31,040 nt of DNA from an uncultured Microcaldota archaeon (GCA_903858385.1 CAIOIN010000030.1:1-31040), one strand, 5' to 3'; counted from the first letter of the stretch, positions 8,983 through 16,863 are shown. Numbers and translations: made by a program. The notes: a model not told the origin generated them from the sequence alone.

Positions 8983-9013
8983 GCACAGGCAGTTATTAAA
9001 TCATTGCAGCGGA

Positions 9014-9247
9014 TCAGCCGACAAACTTGAATCGGGGTATTCGCTTGCCTTCGACCACGACCGTTTCCAGGAACATCTTCTTTGGCCGTATCCATATCGC
9101 GTTATTGCCGAATTCCTTGCTTTTGTAGAGCGCTTGGTACATGACAAACTCCTCTCTAGGATTCTCGCTGTGCCGTGCCACCCCCAGGACTTTGTAGAAA
9201 TTGCCTTTGTAATGCTGGTATTTCCCTATCTTTATTGTCCTTGCGAT
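9014..9247 (-). CDS. DUF1653 small protein without a canonical start codon
   Basis: The frame from 9247 to the TGA at 9016-9014 encodes about 77 residues with the full DUF1653 pattern: KYQHYKGNFYKVLGVARHSE at residues 9-28, EEFVMYQALY at 32-41, WIRPKKMFLETV around 52-63 and IPRFKFV near the end. Function is unknown; in bacteria the domain is usually a small stand-alone cytoplasmic protein. No in-frame ATG, GTG or TTG exists between the upstream in-frame TAA (near 9289) and the conserved region. The codon where Met is expected is ATC (9247-9245), followed by Ala-Arg-Thr-Ile-Lys-Ile. GTGG lies just upstream. It follows the RpiB-like gene by 7 nt. Coding identity is firm; the start is uncertain (non-AUG start, or a base error or indel). 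Confidence 0.8.
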   Translation of the reverse strand: MARTIKIGKYQHYKGNFYKVLGVARHSENPREEFVMYQALYKSKEFGNNAIWIRPKKMFLETVVVEGKRIPRFKFVG

Positions 9248-9254
9248 GCAACCA

Positions 9255-9839
9255 CTATTCGATGCCGAAGGTGTACTTGATCTGTTTTATCAGGCCGCCC
9301 CCTTTTGGCTTCTTCATGTCTTCGGCTTCATCCTCATCCTCTTCCTTTTCGGCTTTGGCCTTTGCGCGGGCCGGCCTCTTCAGCACGCTTATGCCCGAAT
9401 TCAGCACGCCGAATGCGCTCTTGCCCATCTCGGCTATGCCCATGCTCTGTTCCGGTTCCTCCTCGTCAGACGGTTCGGGAGTCGAACCGAGCCAGCCGCG
9501 CATTATGTTTGCCGCGCTTGCCTTGCTGAACTCGTCGTCGTCCATGATTATGATGTTCGCCCTTGCCTTCCTGGCTTTCGATGCGTCGGCCTGCGTGCTG
9601 CACACCACAGCCCTGAGCTTGTTGGTCTTGTTCGCCGCTATGTTGGCCTCTAGCGGCTTCGTGGTCAGAAGAAGGGTGAGATCGTAGCCGTAATCCAGGC
9701 CCTCCGCCGCCTGGCCTATGAGGTCGGTGTAGTCGTCGGAGCCATGCTCGGCCATTATGGCGGTGTTGCCTGCGGCGTTTATCGCGTTTGCCATCGCAAT
9801 GCCGTGGGATTCGTTCTCGCTTAGAATGTAGGCCTTCAT
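9255..9839 (-). CDS. RpiB-like protein lacking catalytic motifs, with charged C-terminal tail
   Basis: Residues 1-105 resemble the ribose-5-phosphate isomerase B/LacA Rossmann-like fold. The segment with IAANKTNKLRAVVCSTQADASKARKA-type sequence matches the RpiB IAANK-x-x-x-IRAALC helix, and the NIIIMDDDE strand matches the following NVLVLG strand. The catalytic Cys-Gly-Thr-Gly-Ile-Gly loop is replaced by TTKPLEAN, and the N-terminal SDHAG motif by SENESHG, so isomerase activity is doubtful. The C-terminal 65 residues are low-complexity and charged (AKAKAEKEEDEDEAED), ending in KKPKGGGLIKQIKY. ATG at 9839 is preferred over TTG at 9857 because GAGGTG lies 6 nt upstream. A clear TATA box precedes it. 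Confidence 0.7.
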   Translation of the reverse strand: MKAYILSENESHGIAMANAINAAGNTAIMAEHGSDDYTDLIGQAAEGLDYGYDLTLLLTTKPLEANIAANKTNKLRAVVCSTQADASKARKARANIIIMDDDEFSKASAANIMRGWLGSTPEPSDEEEPEQSMGIAEMGKSAFGVLNSGISVLKRPARAKAKAEKEEDEDEAEDMKKPKGGGLIKQIKYTFGIE

Positions 9840-9877
9840 GTCATCCACCTCTGACAACCTTTATTACCGATTTTGTG

Positions 9878-9886
9878 TATTTATAT
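9878..9886 (-). promoter_or_regulatory. TATA box for the RpiB-like/DUF1653 unit
   Basis: ATATAAATA on the minus strand, a near-consensus archaeal TATA element 38-46 nt upstream of the ATG at 9839. The predicted transcript start would leave a short leader containing the GAGGTG site. Confidence 0.6.
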
Positions 9887-9912
9887 CTTCTGCAGATTGA
9901 TACCTGCGGAGT

Positions 9913-9974
9913 GCGCGATGCAGTTAGGTTTCCCGTTCTGTCGGTGCATTTCACCGTGTTCGGGAAGGCCGCGC
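9913..9974. other. Nested inverted repeats, possible structured RNA
   Basis: Between the divergent RpiB-like and S26e genes, three nested pairings can be drawn: GCGCG (9913-9917) with CGCGC (9970-9974), TTCCCG (9930-9935) with CGGGAA (9961-9966), and CGGTG (9942-9946) with CACCG (9952-9956) closing a 5-nt loop. A 6/4-nt internal loop separates the two inner stems. No box C/D, ACA or tRNA signature was found, so no class is assigned. The element is more GC-rich than the flanking promoters. Confidence 0.3.
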
Positions 9975-10025
9975 TGTTAGTAAAGGATTATTAATCTTCT
10001 CGTGTTGAGAGTATATTGAGGTTTT

Positions 10026-10259
10026 ATGAGAGGAAGAGACGCACTAACCACGTGCGAGTCTTGCGGCAGGAAGGTTCCGAGGAACAAGGCCGTAATAGAC
10101 GAGAGGGCGACCACCTTCAGCACGGACACCCACACACCACAGGATGTGAGGTTCTTTGAGAGGAGGAAGGTCTACTACTGCATAAGCTGCGCAAAGCACA
10201 AGGGCATTTTCGAGAAGCTTAAGAGGAAGGCTATTGAGAGAGCCAACAAGATGGTCTGA
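10026..10259 (+). CDS. rps26e: 30S ribosomal protein S26e
   Basis: A small-subunit protein near the 3' end of 16S rRNA at the mRNA exit region. The 77-residue product has the zinc-ribbon cysteines of S26e: C10-x2-C13 followed by GRKVPRNKA, and C52-x2-C55 in the YYCISCAKHKG motif. The archaeal family is usually 70-110 residues, so this is a short but complete form. ATG at 10026 has GAGG about 7 nt upstream, and AT-rich promoter sequence lies near 9987-9997. Its TGA overlaps the next ATG by one base (TGATG at 10257-10261), so both genes are translated together. Confidence 0.9.
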   Translation: MRGRDALTTCESCGRKVPRNKAVIDERATTFSTDTHTPQDVRFFERRKVYYCISCAKHKGIFEKLKRKAIERANKMV

Positions 10260-11260
10260 TGGTGGAAGCGGAGGATCTGCTGATCTTCAAGCTCAGAGAG
10301 AAAGGCAAAAATCCGTCCGCAGTCGAAAAACCACAGACCGGTGAAGCAGCGATGGCCGAGCCGAAGGCAGAGGCCGCGCCGCAGCAAAAGCCGCAAGTTT
10401 TTGATACTGCAGCAGCAAGGAAGCCTGCGTTAGAACAGGAGCCTGTGAAAGCCAAGGATTCGGAATTCTCGTTCACCAATTTCTTTGGGGTCAAAAAGAA
10501 GGAAGCAGTCAAGCCGCAGGAAGCACAGGTGCAGCAGACGATTGAGGAACCCGCAAATTACACGGCACAGACGGAGGCAGCTCCGGAAAGATACGAAAAG
10601 ACAACGGGCAGAGAGCTCGAAGAGGCGAAGGGTAAGTTCTGCGCGTGGCATCCGTGGAGGCCGGCGTATGCGATCTGCGACTTCTGCCATAAGCCCTACT
10701 GCTATGAGGATACCGTCGAATTCAGCAGGGGCTACTACTGCCTAGAGGATATTGACAAGATTTCGGAGAACTACGCCCAGGAACTCTATGCCAGCTACAG
10801 CGGCATAGGCTTCATAGCTGCGGGGCTGTTCATGTTCGCGTTCATAGCGTTCGTGTTTTTCGCGAGCGGCCAGCTTGCATACATATTCAACTCGATAATG
10901 TCGATAGGATGGCCGGCATTCGTGGCGAACATTAATTACAGCTACGGCAGTGCCCTGCTCGGCCTGGTGATAACGGTGACGGGCGTGCTCTCCGCAGTGC
11001 TTATAGTCATACAGTCCAACAAGGGTTTCACGGTGGGCCTGGTAGCGGGCCTGGCCGAGACCGTGCTTTTCAGCTACCAGTTCCTGAGCAGCGGATTGCT
11101 GTACATGGCGATGATCAGCGCCATGGGATTGGTCGCGCTCATGCTGTTGGCGTATTCGAAGGTCTCATACGAAGTGCCAGAGCAATTGATCTCCGAAAAG
11201 TCGATATATCACAGTGCAGTCGTGACTGGAGGGGGCACGTCAAACTCGCTCAGCTTCTGA
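10259..11260 (+). CDS. B-box-like zinc-finger membrane protein
   Basis: The 333 residues divide into a disordered Glu/Ala/Pro/Gln-rich N-terminus (1-125), a zinc-binding module and four membrane helices (about 183-203, 230-250, 257-275 and 279-299). The module has C128, H131, C140, C143, C148 and C161 in a CAWHPWRPAYAICDFCHKPYC arrangement, the pattern of B-box-type fingers found in archaeal and bacterial membrane proteins. It begins inside the S26e stop codon, so it is translationally coupled to a ribosomal protein. The finger probably mediates protein contacts on the cytoplasmic face; no enzymatic motif is visible. The specific role is unknown. Confidence 0.8.
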   Translation: MVEAEDLLIFKLREKGKNPSAVEKPQTGEAAMAEPKAEAAPQQKPQVFDTAAARKPALEQEPVKAKDSEFSFTNFFGVKKKEAVKPQEAQVQQTIEEPANYTAQTEAAPERYEKTTGRELEEAKGKFCAWHPWRPAYAICDFCHKPYCYEDTVEFSRGYYCLEDIDKISENYAQELYASYSGIGFIAAGLFMFAFIAFVFFASGQLAYIFNSIMSIGWPAFVANINYSYGSALLGLVITVTGVLSAVLIVIQSNKGFTVGLVAGLAETVLFSYQFLSSGLLYMAMISAMGLVALMLLAYSKVSYEVPEQLISEKSIYHSAVVTGGGTSNSLSF

Positions 11261-11278
11261 TTAGCGAACTGCGGTCGG

Positions 11279-12532
11279 TCATTCCAGCTTGATGACTTCG
11301 CCTATCTTCGGAGAATAAGCTTCAAATCCTTCCAGTTTCAGGTTTTCCGCGAAGTCGGTTGTGTTCTGCTCGTCGCCGTGCATGCATATAACCACGCGCG
11401 GCGATGACAGCTTTACATACTTGTACAGGTCGTCCTTGCCCGCGTGCGCCGATAGGTCGTAGTAGACCGTCGGCGTGTTTATCTTCACCGGGTGCTCGTC
11501 TATGGTCACGACGCCCTTGTCGAGAAGCGTTCTTCCGTTCGTCCCGGCGACCTGGTATCCGGTTATCAGTATCTTCGAATTCTTGTTCAGCTTCGTTATG
11601 TAGCTGAGCACCGGGCCTCCGTTCAGCATCCCGGCAGTCGTCAGGATTATGGACGGCTCGTTCAGCACATCTTTCCTGTGCCTCTTGTCCTTTATCATCA
11701 TGCACTCCTCGACGGCCTTCGACAGTACGCCGTCATGCCTTATGAAATCAGGGTGTTTGAGTATTATCGAAGTCGCGGCTCTTGCCATGCCGTCCACGAA
11801 CGTTGCGGGCGTGAGCCTGTGCCTGTAAAGTATCGAGAGTATCTCCTGGCTCCTGCCCACGGCGAAGACCGGCACCAGTGCAGTTCCGCCGTTGTCGAGA
11901 GTTTCCCTCACATTCTCCACAAAATCCTTTATCAGCTTGTTCCGGTCAGGGTGTTCCCTTGTCGCGTAGGTCGACTCGGTTATGAGCACGTCTGATTTGA
12001 CTACCTCCGCGCCCTTGTGCAGGTACTGCGGCACCATCTTGAAGTCGCCGGTGTAGACAACGCGCCTGTTCTCCTTCGCTTTCGTCCTTTCTATGAGGGT
12101 TATTGCACTGCCGCTCACGTGGCCGGCATCATGCATCTCTATCCCGAAGTTGCCGAGCTCGTTCCTTGAGTGGTAGTCCATGTTTATGTACCTGTTCATG
12201 AAGCTCGAGATCTGGCGCTTGTGGAACCTTGGCTGCAGATGCTCCTTCCTGGCTATCTCCAGAGAGTCGTCGAGGAGGAGCTCTGATAGCTTCAGCGTTG
12301 GTGCGGTGCCGAAGGTTGGCACGAGCTCGTTGTTGTAGATTGTGGGCACTGCGCCGCTGTGATCGAGATGGGCGTGGCTGAGCACTATTCCATCGACACG
12401 CGGGGCAGGGAGCGGGTATTCCTGTTTTATTCCCAGCTTCACGCCATGGTCGAGCATCAGGCTCTTGCCGTCTTGTAATAGGACTGCGGACTTTCCGACC
12501 TCACGCGCTCCGCCCAAAAAGGTTAGTAGCAT
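11279..12532 (-). CDS. Metallo-beta-lactamase/beta-CASP ribonuclease (aCPSF2-like)
   Basis: A 417-residue zinc-dependent RNase. The metallo-beta-lactamase motifs are HAHLDH near residue 53, the His of AGHVSGS near 138 and the Asp of YTGDF near 163. The beta-CASP cap follows ITESTYATREH. The C-terminal STAHAG-like motif appears as DLSAHAGKDD, and MHGDE near the end supplies the last His. There is no N-terminal KH region, so it matches the shorter archaeal aCPSF2 or RNase J-like class rather than aCPSF1. The family trims or cleaves RNA in mRNA turnover and 3'-end formation. ATG at 12532 directly follows a TTG; no clear binding site is seen, so a leaderless transcript is possible. It is convergent with the zinc-finger gene. 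Confidence 0.93.
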   Translation of the reverse strand: MLLTFLGGAREVGKSAVLLQDGKSLMLDHGVKLGIKQEYPLPAPRVDGIVLSHAHLDHSGAVPTIYNNELVPTFGTAPTLKLSELLLDDSLEIARKEHLQPRFHKRQISSFMNRYINMDYHSRNELGNFGIEMHDAGHVSGSAITLIERTKAKENRRVVYTGDFKMVPQYLHKGAEVVKSDVLITESTYATREHPDRNKLIKDFVENVRETLDNGGTALVPVFAVGRSQEILSILYRHRLTPATFVDGMARAATSIILKHPDFIRHDGVLSKAVEECMMIKDKRHRKDVLNEPSIILTTAGMLNGGPVLSYITKLNKNSKILITGYQVAGTNGRTLLDKGVVTIDEHPVKINTPTVYYDLSAHAGKDDLYKYVKLSSPRVVICMHGDEQNTTDFAENLKLEGFEAYSPKIGEVIKLE

Positions 12533-12701
12533 CAATAATTACCATTGCATTTGCTAAAATGAACATATTGACTGTCGCTTACGGGTAACGGATTGCCATC
12601 CAAAAACTAAAATACTTTCTATTGCGCGCCTTGCCCGCGCCGTTTGCCCGGTCTTGGATTGACCGTTCGTATCGTGGAGAGCCCCTAAAGCTGATAAAGC
12701 T

Positions 12702-12710
12702 AATAAATAT
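12702..12710 (+). promoter_or_regulatory. TATA box for the winged-helix/ACD operon
   Basis: AATAAATAT about 27-35 nt before the ATG at 12737. The spacing predicts a transcript starting at or just before that ATG, which argues against the upstream TTG at 12713 and for leaderless translation. Confidence 0.55.
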
Positions 12711-12736
12711 GTTTGTTTCTTAGTAGTAGTGATTCA

Positions 12737-13495
12737 ATGCCTGACGAGGTAAATTTTGTTGATATTGTTGCTCTGAGCAGGATAACCCCAGACACCTATG
12801 CGGAAAAATTCGGAGGCATGATAAACTCCTCGTTCTTCGACGCTTCGAACATACTGGCAACGCTGAGGCAGAAGGGCCTCGTGGATTTCACCACGTCGTT
12901 CCCGGGACAGAGTGCGGTGACCGTGACCGATCTCGGAAAGAAGCTGCTGAGCGACGCGGCTGCAAGTGCAGCCGTCGAATTCGGGCACCTTGACTATGAG
13001 ATACTGATGCAGCTCTCTAACGGCAAGCGCAGCATACAGGACCTTAGCGGCGGCATAAACATAAGGCCGACCGACCTGGCGATGCACCTCTACAAGCTGG
13101 GGCAGCAGCAGTACATCACTTACGAATTCAGGAATGGCATGGTCACGCTGACGCTTACCGAGAAGGGATTTGTGCAGGCTAAAAGCGGGATGCCGCAGGC
13201 GCAGGAGGAGCAGGCCGCGCAGCCGGCAGATCCACAGCAGCAGGCGCCAGCGATGCCTCCCGGCGTTGCCATGCAGCAGAACCAGCAGCTAGGCGCGGTG
13301 ACCATCAAGCCGACTGCAGGCGCTAAGCAGGCTGCAGCTCCAACAAACGCTCCCGGTCAGACCGTAGACATAAACCAGCTAGAGGCGAACATAAAGAAGG
13401 CGAAGATGAAGAAGCTCTATGTGATGGTCGCGGTTGTTGCGGTGGTGATAATCGCGGTTGCGGCTGCGTTTATGCTGAAGTTGGTCCGGCTTTGA
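12737..13495 (+). CDS. Winged-helix protein with C-terminal membrane anchor
   Basis: About 252 residues. The first 145 contain two winged-helix-like units, each ending in a wing and a short helix: one around LRQKGLVDFTT with VTVTDLGKKLL, the other around LYKLGQQQYITYEF with LTLTEKGF. A Gln/Ala/Pro-rich linker of about 60 residues follows, then a short amphipathic helix and one transmembrane segment with almost no tail. This is the layout of a tail-anchored transcription regulator or membrane-tethered DNA-binding protein. It opens the ACD-aminotransferase operon, 25 nt before the beta subunit, and might regulate it; that is inference. DNA binding is suggested by fold only. Confidence 0.72.
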   Translation: MPDEVNFVDIVALSRITPDTYAEKFGGMINSSFFDASNILATLRQKGLVDFTTSFPGQSAVTVTDLGKKLLSDAAASAAVEFGHLDYEILMQLSNGKRSIQDLSGGINIRPTDLAMHLYKLGQQQYITYEFRNGMVTLTLTEKGFVQAKSGMPQAQEEQAAQPADPQQQAPAMPPGVAMQQNQQLGAVTIKPTAGAKQAAAPTNAPGQTVDINQLEANIKKAKMKKLYVMVAVVAVVIIAVAAAFMLKLVRL

Positions 13496-13520
13496 GCAAA
13501 CGGCAGATATCGGTGCGTGC

Positions 13521-14135
13521 ATGACCTTGTTAGACTACATGGAGGCTTACCAAATCTTGGAAAAGTACGGGATACGCAGCATCGAAAGCAGCTATGTGAA
13601 AAGCGCTGAAGAGGCCGTGGGATTCTCGAAGAGCAGGAGCATAGTGCTCAAGGTTATATCGCAGAATGCGATGCATAAGTCAAAGAGCGGCCTCGTGGCG
13701 CTTGACCTCAATTCTCCAGAAAAGATAAAGAAGACTTACGCGGATCTGGAGAAGAAGGCGCAGGAATTCGCGCCCTTCAAGATACTTGCGCAGGTGATGG
13801 CCAAGAAGGGCATCGAGATAATAATCGGTGGCAACACTGATCCGCAGTTCGGGAAGCTGATACTCATAGGCCTTGGAGGCATATACGTGGAGACCTTCAA
13901 GGATGCAGCCAGCAGGGTCTGCCCGATAAGCAGCTACGATGCAAAGGAGATGCTTCTGCAGCTCAAGTCGCACAGCGTGATCGCTCCGACCCCGGAAGCT
14001 GAAAAGAGGGTGGTCGACCTTCTGCTGAAGGCCTCGAAGATGTTCTTCGAAACGAAAATAAACGAGCTGGACCTCAACCCAGTCATAATAAACGAGAATG
14101 GATACGAGGCCGTTGATATCAGGATGATAGATTAA
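13521..14135 (+). CDS. ADP-forming acyl-CoA synthetase, beta (ATP-grasp) subunit
   Basis: The small subunit of acetate/acyl-CoA ligase (ADP-forming), which transfers phosphate from the alpha-subunit histidine to ADP, making ATP from acyl-CoA. The 204-residue ATP-grasp domain shows the family stretches VLKVIS near residue 42, GIEIIIGGNTDPQFGKLILIG at 97-117, GGIYVETFKDAA after it, and ELDLNPVI near 182. Length fits the separate-subunit archaeal enzymes. ATG at 13521 is used. The alpha subunit follows after 3 nt, so the pair should be made in equal amounts. Substrate preference (acetate, branched-chain or aryl acids) cannot be read from sequence. Confidence 0.92.
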   Translation: MTLLDYMEAYQILEKYGIRSIESSYVKSAEEAVGFSKSRSIVLKVISQNAMHKSKSGLVALDLNSPEKIKKTYADLEKKAQEFAPFKILAQVMAKKGIEIIIGGNTDPQFGKLILIGLGGIYVETFKDAASRVCPISSYDAKEMLLQLKSHSVIAPTPEAEKRVVDLLLKASKMFFETKINELDLNPVIINENGYEAVDIRMID

Positions 14136-14138
14136 CGC

Positions 14139-15545
14139 ATGATCTTTATGCCCGAAAACAAAAAGTACGCAAATCTCGAAAGCATAATACACCCGAGATC
14201 TGTTGCGGTGATAGGTGCATCGGAAAACCCGGACAAGGTAGGGCACATAATAATGGGCAACTACGTTGACGGAGGCTTTCCGGGAAAGTTGTATCCGGTA
14301 AACATAAACAGCACTGGCACCATCATGGGCATCAAGTCCTACAAGAGCGTCCTTGATGTGAAGGCCGAGGTGGATCTCGCGGTCATAGCCGTGCCTGCTG
14401 CGATAGTGCCGGCGGTGCTGGACGAATGCGGAAGGGCCGGAGTGAAGGGCGTTGTGATCGTGAGCGGAGGCTTCGCCGAAGTCGGGAATGTTGATCTGCA
14501 GAACGAGGTTGAAAAGGTCGCGAAGAGGTACCCGATGCCCGTGATAGGCCCCAATTGCCTGGGCATCATGGATCCGAGGTCTAGGAACAATACGCTGTTT
14601 CTGCCCTCCTTCAAGATAGACAAGCCAAAAATAGGCGGCATAAGTTTCGCGTCTCAGAGCGGCGCAGTCGGAAGTTCCGTATTGGATATGATAAACCATG
14701 AGGGCTTCGGCCTTGCGCGCTTCATCTCCTACGGCAACGCGGTGGTCGTTGATGAAGTCGATATATTGAATTACCTCATGCACGACAAGGAGACGAAGGT
14801 CATAGTCTTCTACATAGAGGGCGTGAAGAGGGGCAAGGAATTCATGGAGGTAGCAAGAGAAGTGACGAAGATAAAACCAGTCGTGATAATAAAGGGAGGC
14901 ATAACCGAAGCGGGAGCGGGAGCGGCGCACTCGCACACTGCTGCCCTGACCGGCAGCTACCAAGCCTATGAAGCGGTGTTCAGGCAGTGCGGATTCTCTA
15001 TCGCAAGCGATTTGAAGGATTTACTGAACTTTGCAAAGATATTCAGCACTCAGCCATTGGCCACTGGCAATAGGATTGCCATAGTCACCAACGGAGGGGG
15101 CACAGGAGTCATTACGACAGACGCTTTGTACAAGAGCGGCCTGAAATTGGCCACTCTTTCGAAGGATTCTGAGACATCGCTGAGGAAGGTGATGCCTTCG
15201 ATAGTGAACATAAGGCTGCCGCTGGACCTTGCGGGTGACGCTGATGACAAGAGGTTCGGCGACGCACTCAACGCAGTCGAGAATGACGATAATGTCGATG
15301 CAATAGTGACCATAGCGCTCTTCCAGACTCCGGGAGCCGATTCGAAGCTTGCTGAAAGCCTGATACATTTCGGCACGCAGATGAAGAAGCCGATGGTCGT
15401 GATAAGCATGGGCGGCAGCTTCACGCAGGCGCACAAAGCGATAATGGAAAGCGCGGGACTGCCGGTTTACGGTTCACCGTCCGAGGCAGCAAGCTCCCTT
15501 GTGGCATTGATAGACTATTCGAAATACAGAGGCAAGATCTTATGA
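14139..15545 (+). CDS. ADP-forming acyl-CoA synthetase, alpha subunit
   Basis: The large subunit, binding CoA and carrying the phosphorylated histidine. The 468 residues show an N-terminal CoA-binding Rossmann domain (SVAVIGASENPDKVG at 21-35), the VIGPNCLGI motif at 135-143, SQSGAVGSS at 172-180 of the succinyl-CoA-synthetase-like flavodoxin domain, and the catalytic-loop region GAAHSHTAALTGS near 261-273, with H266 as candidate phosphohistidine. The usual SHTG is SHTA here. A second flavodoxin-like domain fills the C-terminus. The reaction acyl-CoA + ADP + Pi to acid + CoA + ATP is the main ATP-yielding step in many fermentative archaea. ATG at 14139 or 14148 could start it. It overlaps the next gene by 4 nt. 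Confidence 0.93.
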   Translation: MIFMPENKKYANLESIIHPRSVAVIGASENPDKVGHIIMGNYVDGGFPGKLYPVNINSTGTIMGIKSYKSVLDVKAEVDLAVIAVPAAIVPAVLDECGRAGVKGVVIVSGGFAEVGNVDLQNEVEKVAKRYPMPVIGPNCLGIMDPRSRNNTLFLPSFKIDKPKIGGISFASQSGAVGSSVLDMINHEGFGLARFISYGNAVVVDEVDILNYLMHDKETKVIVFYIEGVKRGKEFMEVAREVTKIKPVVIIKGGITEAGAGAAHSHTAALTGSYQAYEAVFRQCGFSIASDLKDLLNFAKIFSTQPLATGNRIAIVTNGGGTGVITTDALYKSGLKLATLSKDSETSLRKVMPSIVNIRLPLDLAGDADDKRFGDALNAVENDDNVDAIVTIALFQTPGADSKLAESLIHFGTQMKKPMVVISMGGSFTQAHKAIMESAGLPVYGSPSEAASSLVALIDYSKYRGKIL

Positions 15546-16861
15546 TAAAGATCACCAAAAGCATAGAGAAAGTGTTGGAGAGGGATGCCAAAGTAATATT
15601 TTCGATGAAGAGGGTGCCGTACCCGTTCGTTGCGGACCACGGCGATGGCGACTACGTCTACGACATCGCGGGAAACAAGTTCATAGACTTCACAAGCTTC
15701 ATTTCCGTTTACAATCTGGGTGAGGACGGGCGCATCGCATCGAGGAAGGCGGCCAAGGCGCAGATCGACAAGATGATGCATGCGGCGTTCACCGATTTCT
15801 ATGCCGAACTGCCGGTGAGATTCGCCGAGAAGCTCGTAACGATGTTCCCGAAGGGCTTCGGCCGCGTCTTCTTCTCAAATTCCGGCACAGAGGCGAACGA
15901 GGCGGCGTTGAAATTCGCGAAGATGTTCACGAAAAGGCAGTATGTGATAGGCTTCTACGGGGCATTCCATGGAAGAAGCTACGGCTCGTTGGGCGTGACC
16001 GCATCAAGCAAGACGCAGCGTGCCCATTTCGGACCGTTCAACTCGGTGATTCATGCGCCTTATCCGTATCCGTACAGGTTCCCTTATGGCGATGCGAACG
16101 AGTGCGCGAGGTTCTGCATCTCTTACCTGAGGGACACGATACTCGAGAGGGATGTGGATCCGGAGGAGGTGGCTGCGATAATGATAGAGCCGATACAGGG
16201 AGAGGGAGGCTACGTGGTGCCGCCCAAGCTGTTCATGAAGGAGCTTAGGAAGCTCGCGAGCGAGCACGGCATACTGCTTATTGCGGATGAAGTGCAGTCG
16301 GGATACATGAGAACAGGGAAGTTCCTGGCACTCGATAACTTTGGCGTTGAGGCAGACATTTATACGATGGCAAAGGCACTAGGAGGAGGACTTCCGTTGG
16401 GTGCAACAATCGCAAGGAGCTCGTTGGGGGACATCCCGAGAGGCTCGCATGGCACGACTTTCGGCGGCAACCTGCCTGAGATAGCTTCTGCGGAGGCTGC
16501 CTTGGATTACGTTAAGAGGAACATGAAGAGCCTGCAGTCGAACGTCAAGAAGAAGGGCAAAATGATCACTGACAGGCTCAATGAGATGAAAGACGATTAT
16601 GAGATTGTCGGAGATGTCAGAGGCATGGGCATGATGATAGGAGTCGAGCTTGTTAAGGACAAGGACAGCAAGATTCCGGCAATCAGGGAGAGCGATGACG
16701 TGCTGGTTGAGGCTTTCAGGAACGGACTGCTACTGCTCCCATGCGGCAAATCAAGCATCAGGATAATCCCGCCGATCACATCAACCGAAGCAGACCTGAC
16801 AAAGGGCCTGGACATGTTCGAAGATGCAATAAAGAAGATCGATGCCCAGAAAAGAAATTGA
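15542..16861 (+). CDS. Class III PLP aminotransferase or amino-acid racemase
   Basis: A 439-residue fold-type I PLP enzyme of the ornithine/GABA aminotransferase family. SGTEANEA is at 114-121, the PLP-stacking region FYGAFHGRSYGSLGVT is at 138-153, DEVQSG with the PLP-ring Asp at 249-254, the Schiff-base Lys is K278 in TMAKALGGG, and HGTTFGGN is at 303-310. Archaeal relatives with a PYPYPYRFPYG-type loop include GABA/ornithine aminotransferases and the broad-specificity amino-acid racemases of Thermococcales; these cannot be separated here. The start overlaps the ACD alpha stop (ATGA at 15542-15545), so it is translated with ACD. That pairing suggests amino-acid fermentation, with the deaminated carbon chain later yielding ATP. 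Confidence 0.88.
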   Translation: MIKITKSIEKVLERDAKVIFSMKRVPYPFVADHGDGDYVYDIAGNKFIDFTSFISVYNLGEDGRIASRKAAKAQIDKMMHAAFTDFYAELPVRFAEKLVTMFPKGFGRVFFSNSGTEANEAALKFAKMFTKRQYVIGFYGAFHGRSYGSLGVTASSKTQRAHFGPFNSVIHAPYPYPYRFPYGDANECARFCISYLRDTILERDVDPEEVAAIMIEPIQGEGGYVVPPKLFMKELRKLASEHGILLIADEVQSGYMRTGKFLALDNFGVEADIYTMAKALGGGLPLGATIARSSLGDIPRGSHGTTFGGNLPEIASAEAALDYVKRNMKSLQSNVKKKGKMITDRLNEMKDDYEIVGDVRGMGMMIGVELVKDKDSKIPAIRESDDVLVEAFRNGLLLLPCGKSSIRIIPPITSTEADLTKGLDMFEDAIKKIDAQKRN

Positions 16862-16863
16862 GA

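Noticed and set aside
12536..12701. A 166-nt gap searched for tRNA or small RNA
   Set aside because: No T-loop, anticodon arm or box motifs; only divergent promoter-like sequence is seen.
13680..14963. A 427-codon minus-strand ORF opposite the ACD genes
   Set aside because: Its His/Tyr/Arg-heavy composition is typical of an antisense shadow, and both ACD subunits are clearly coding.
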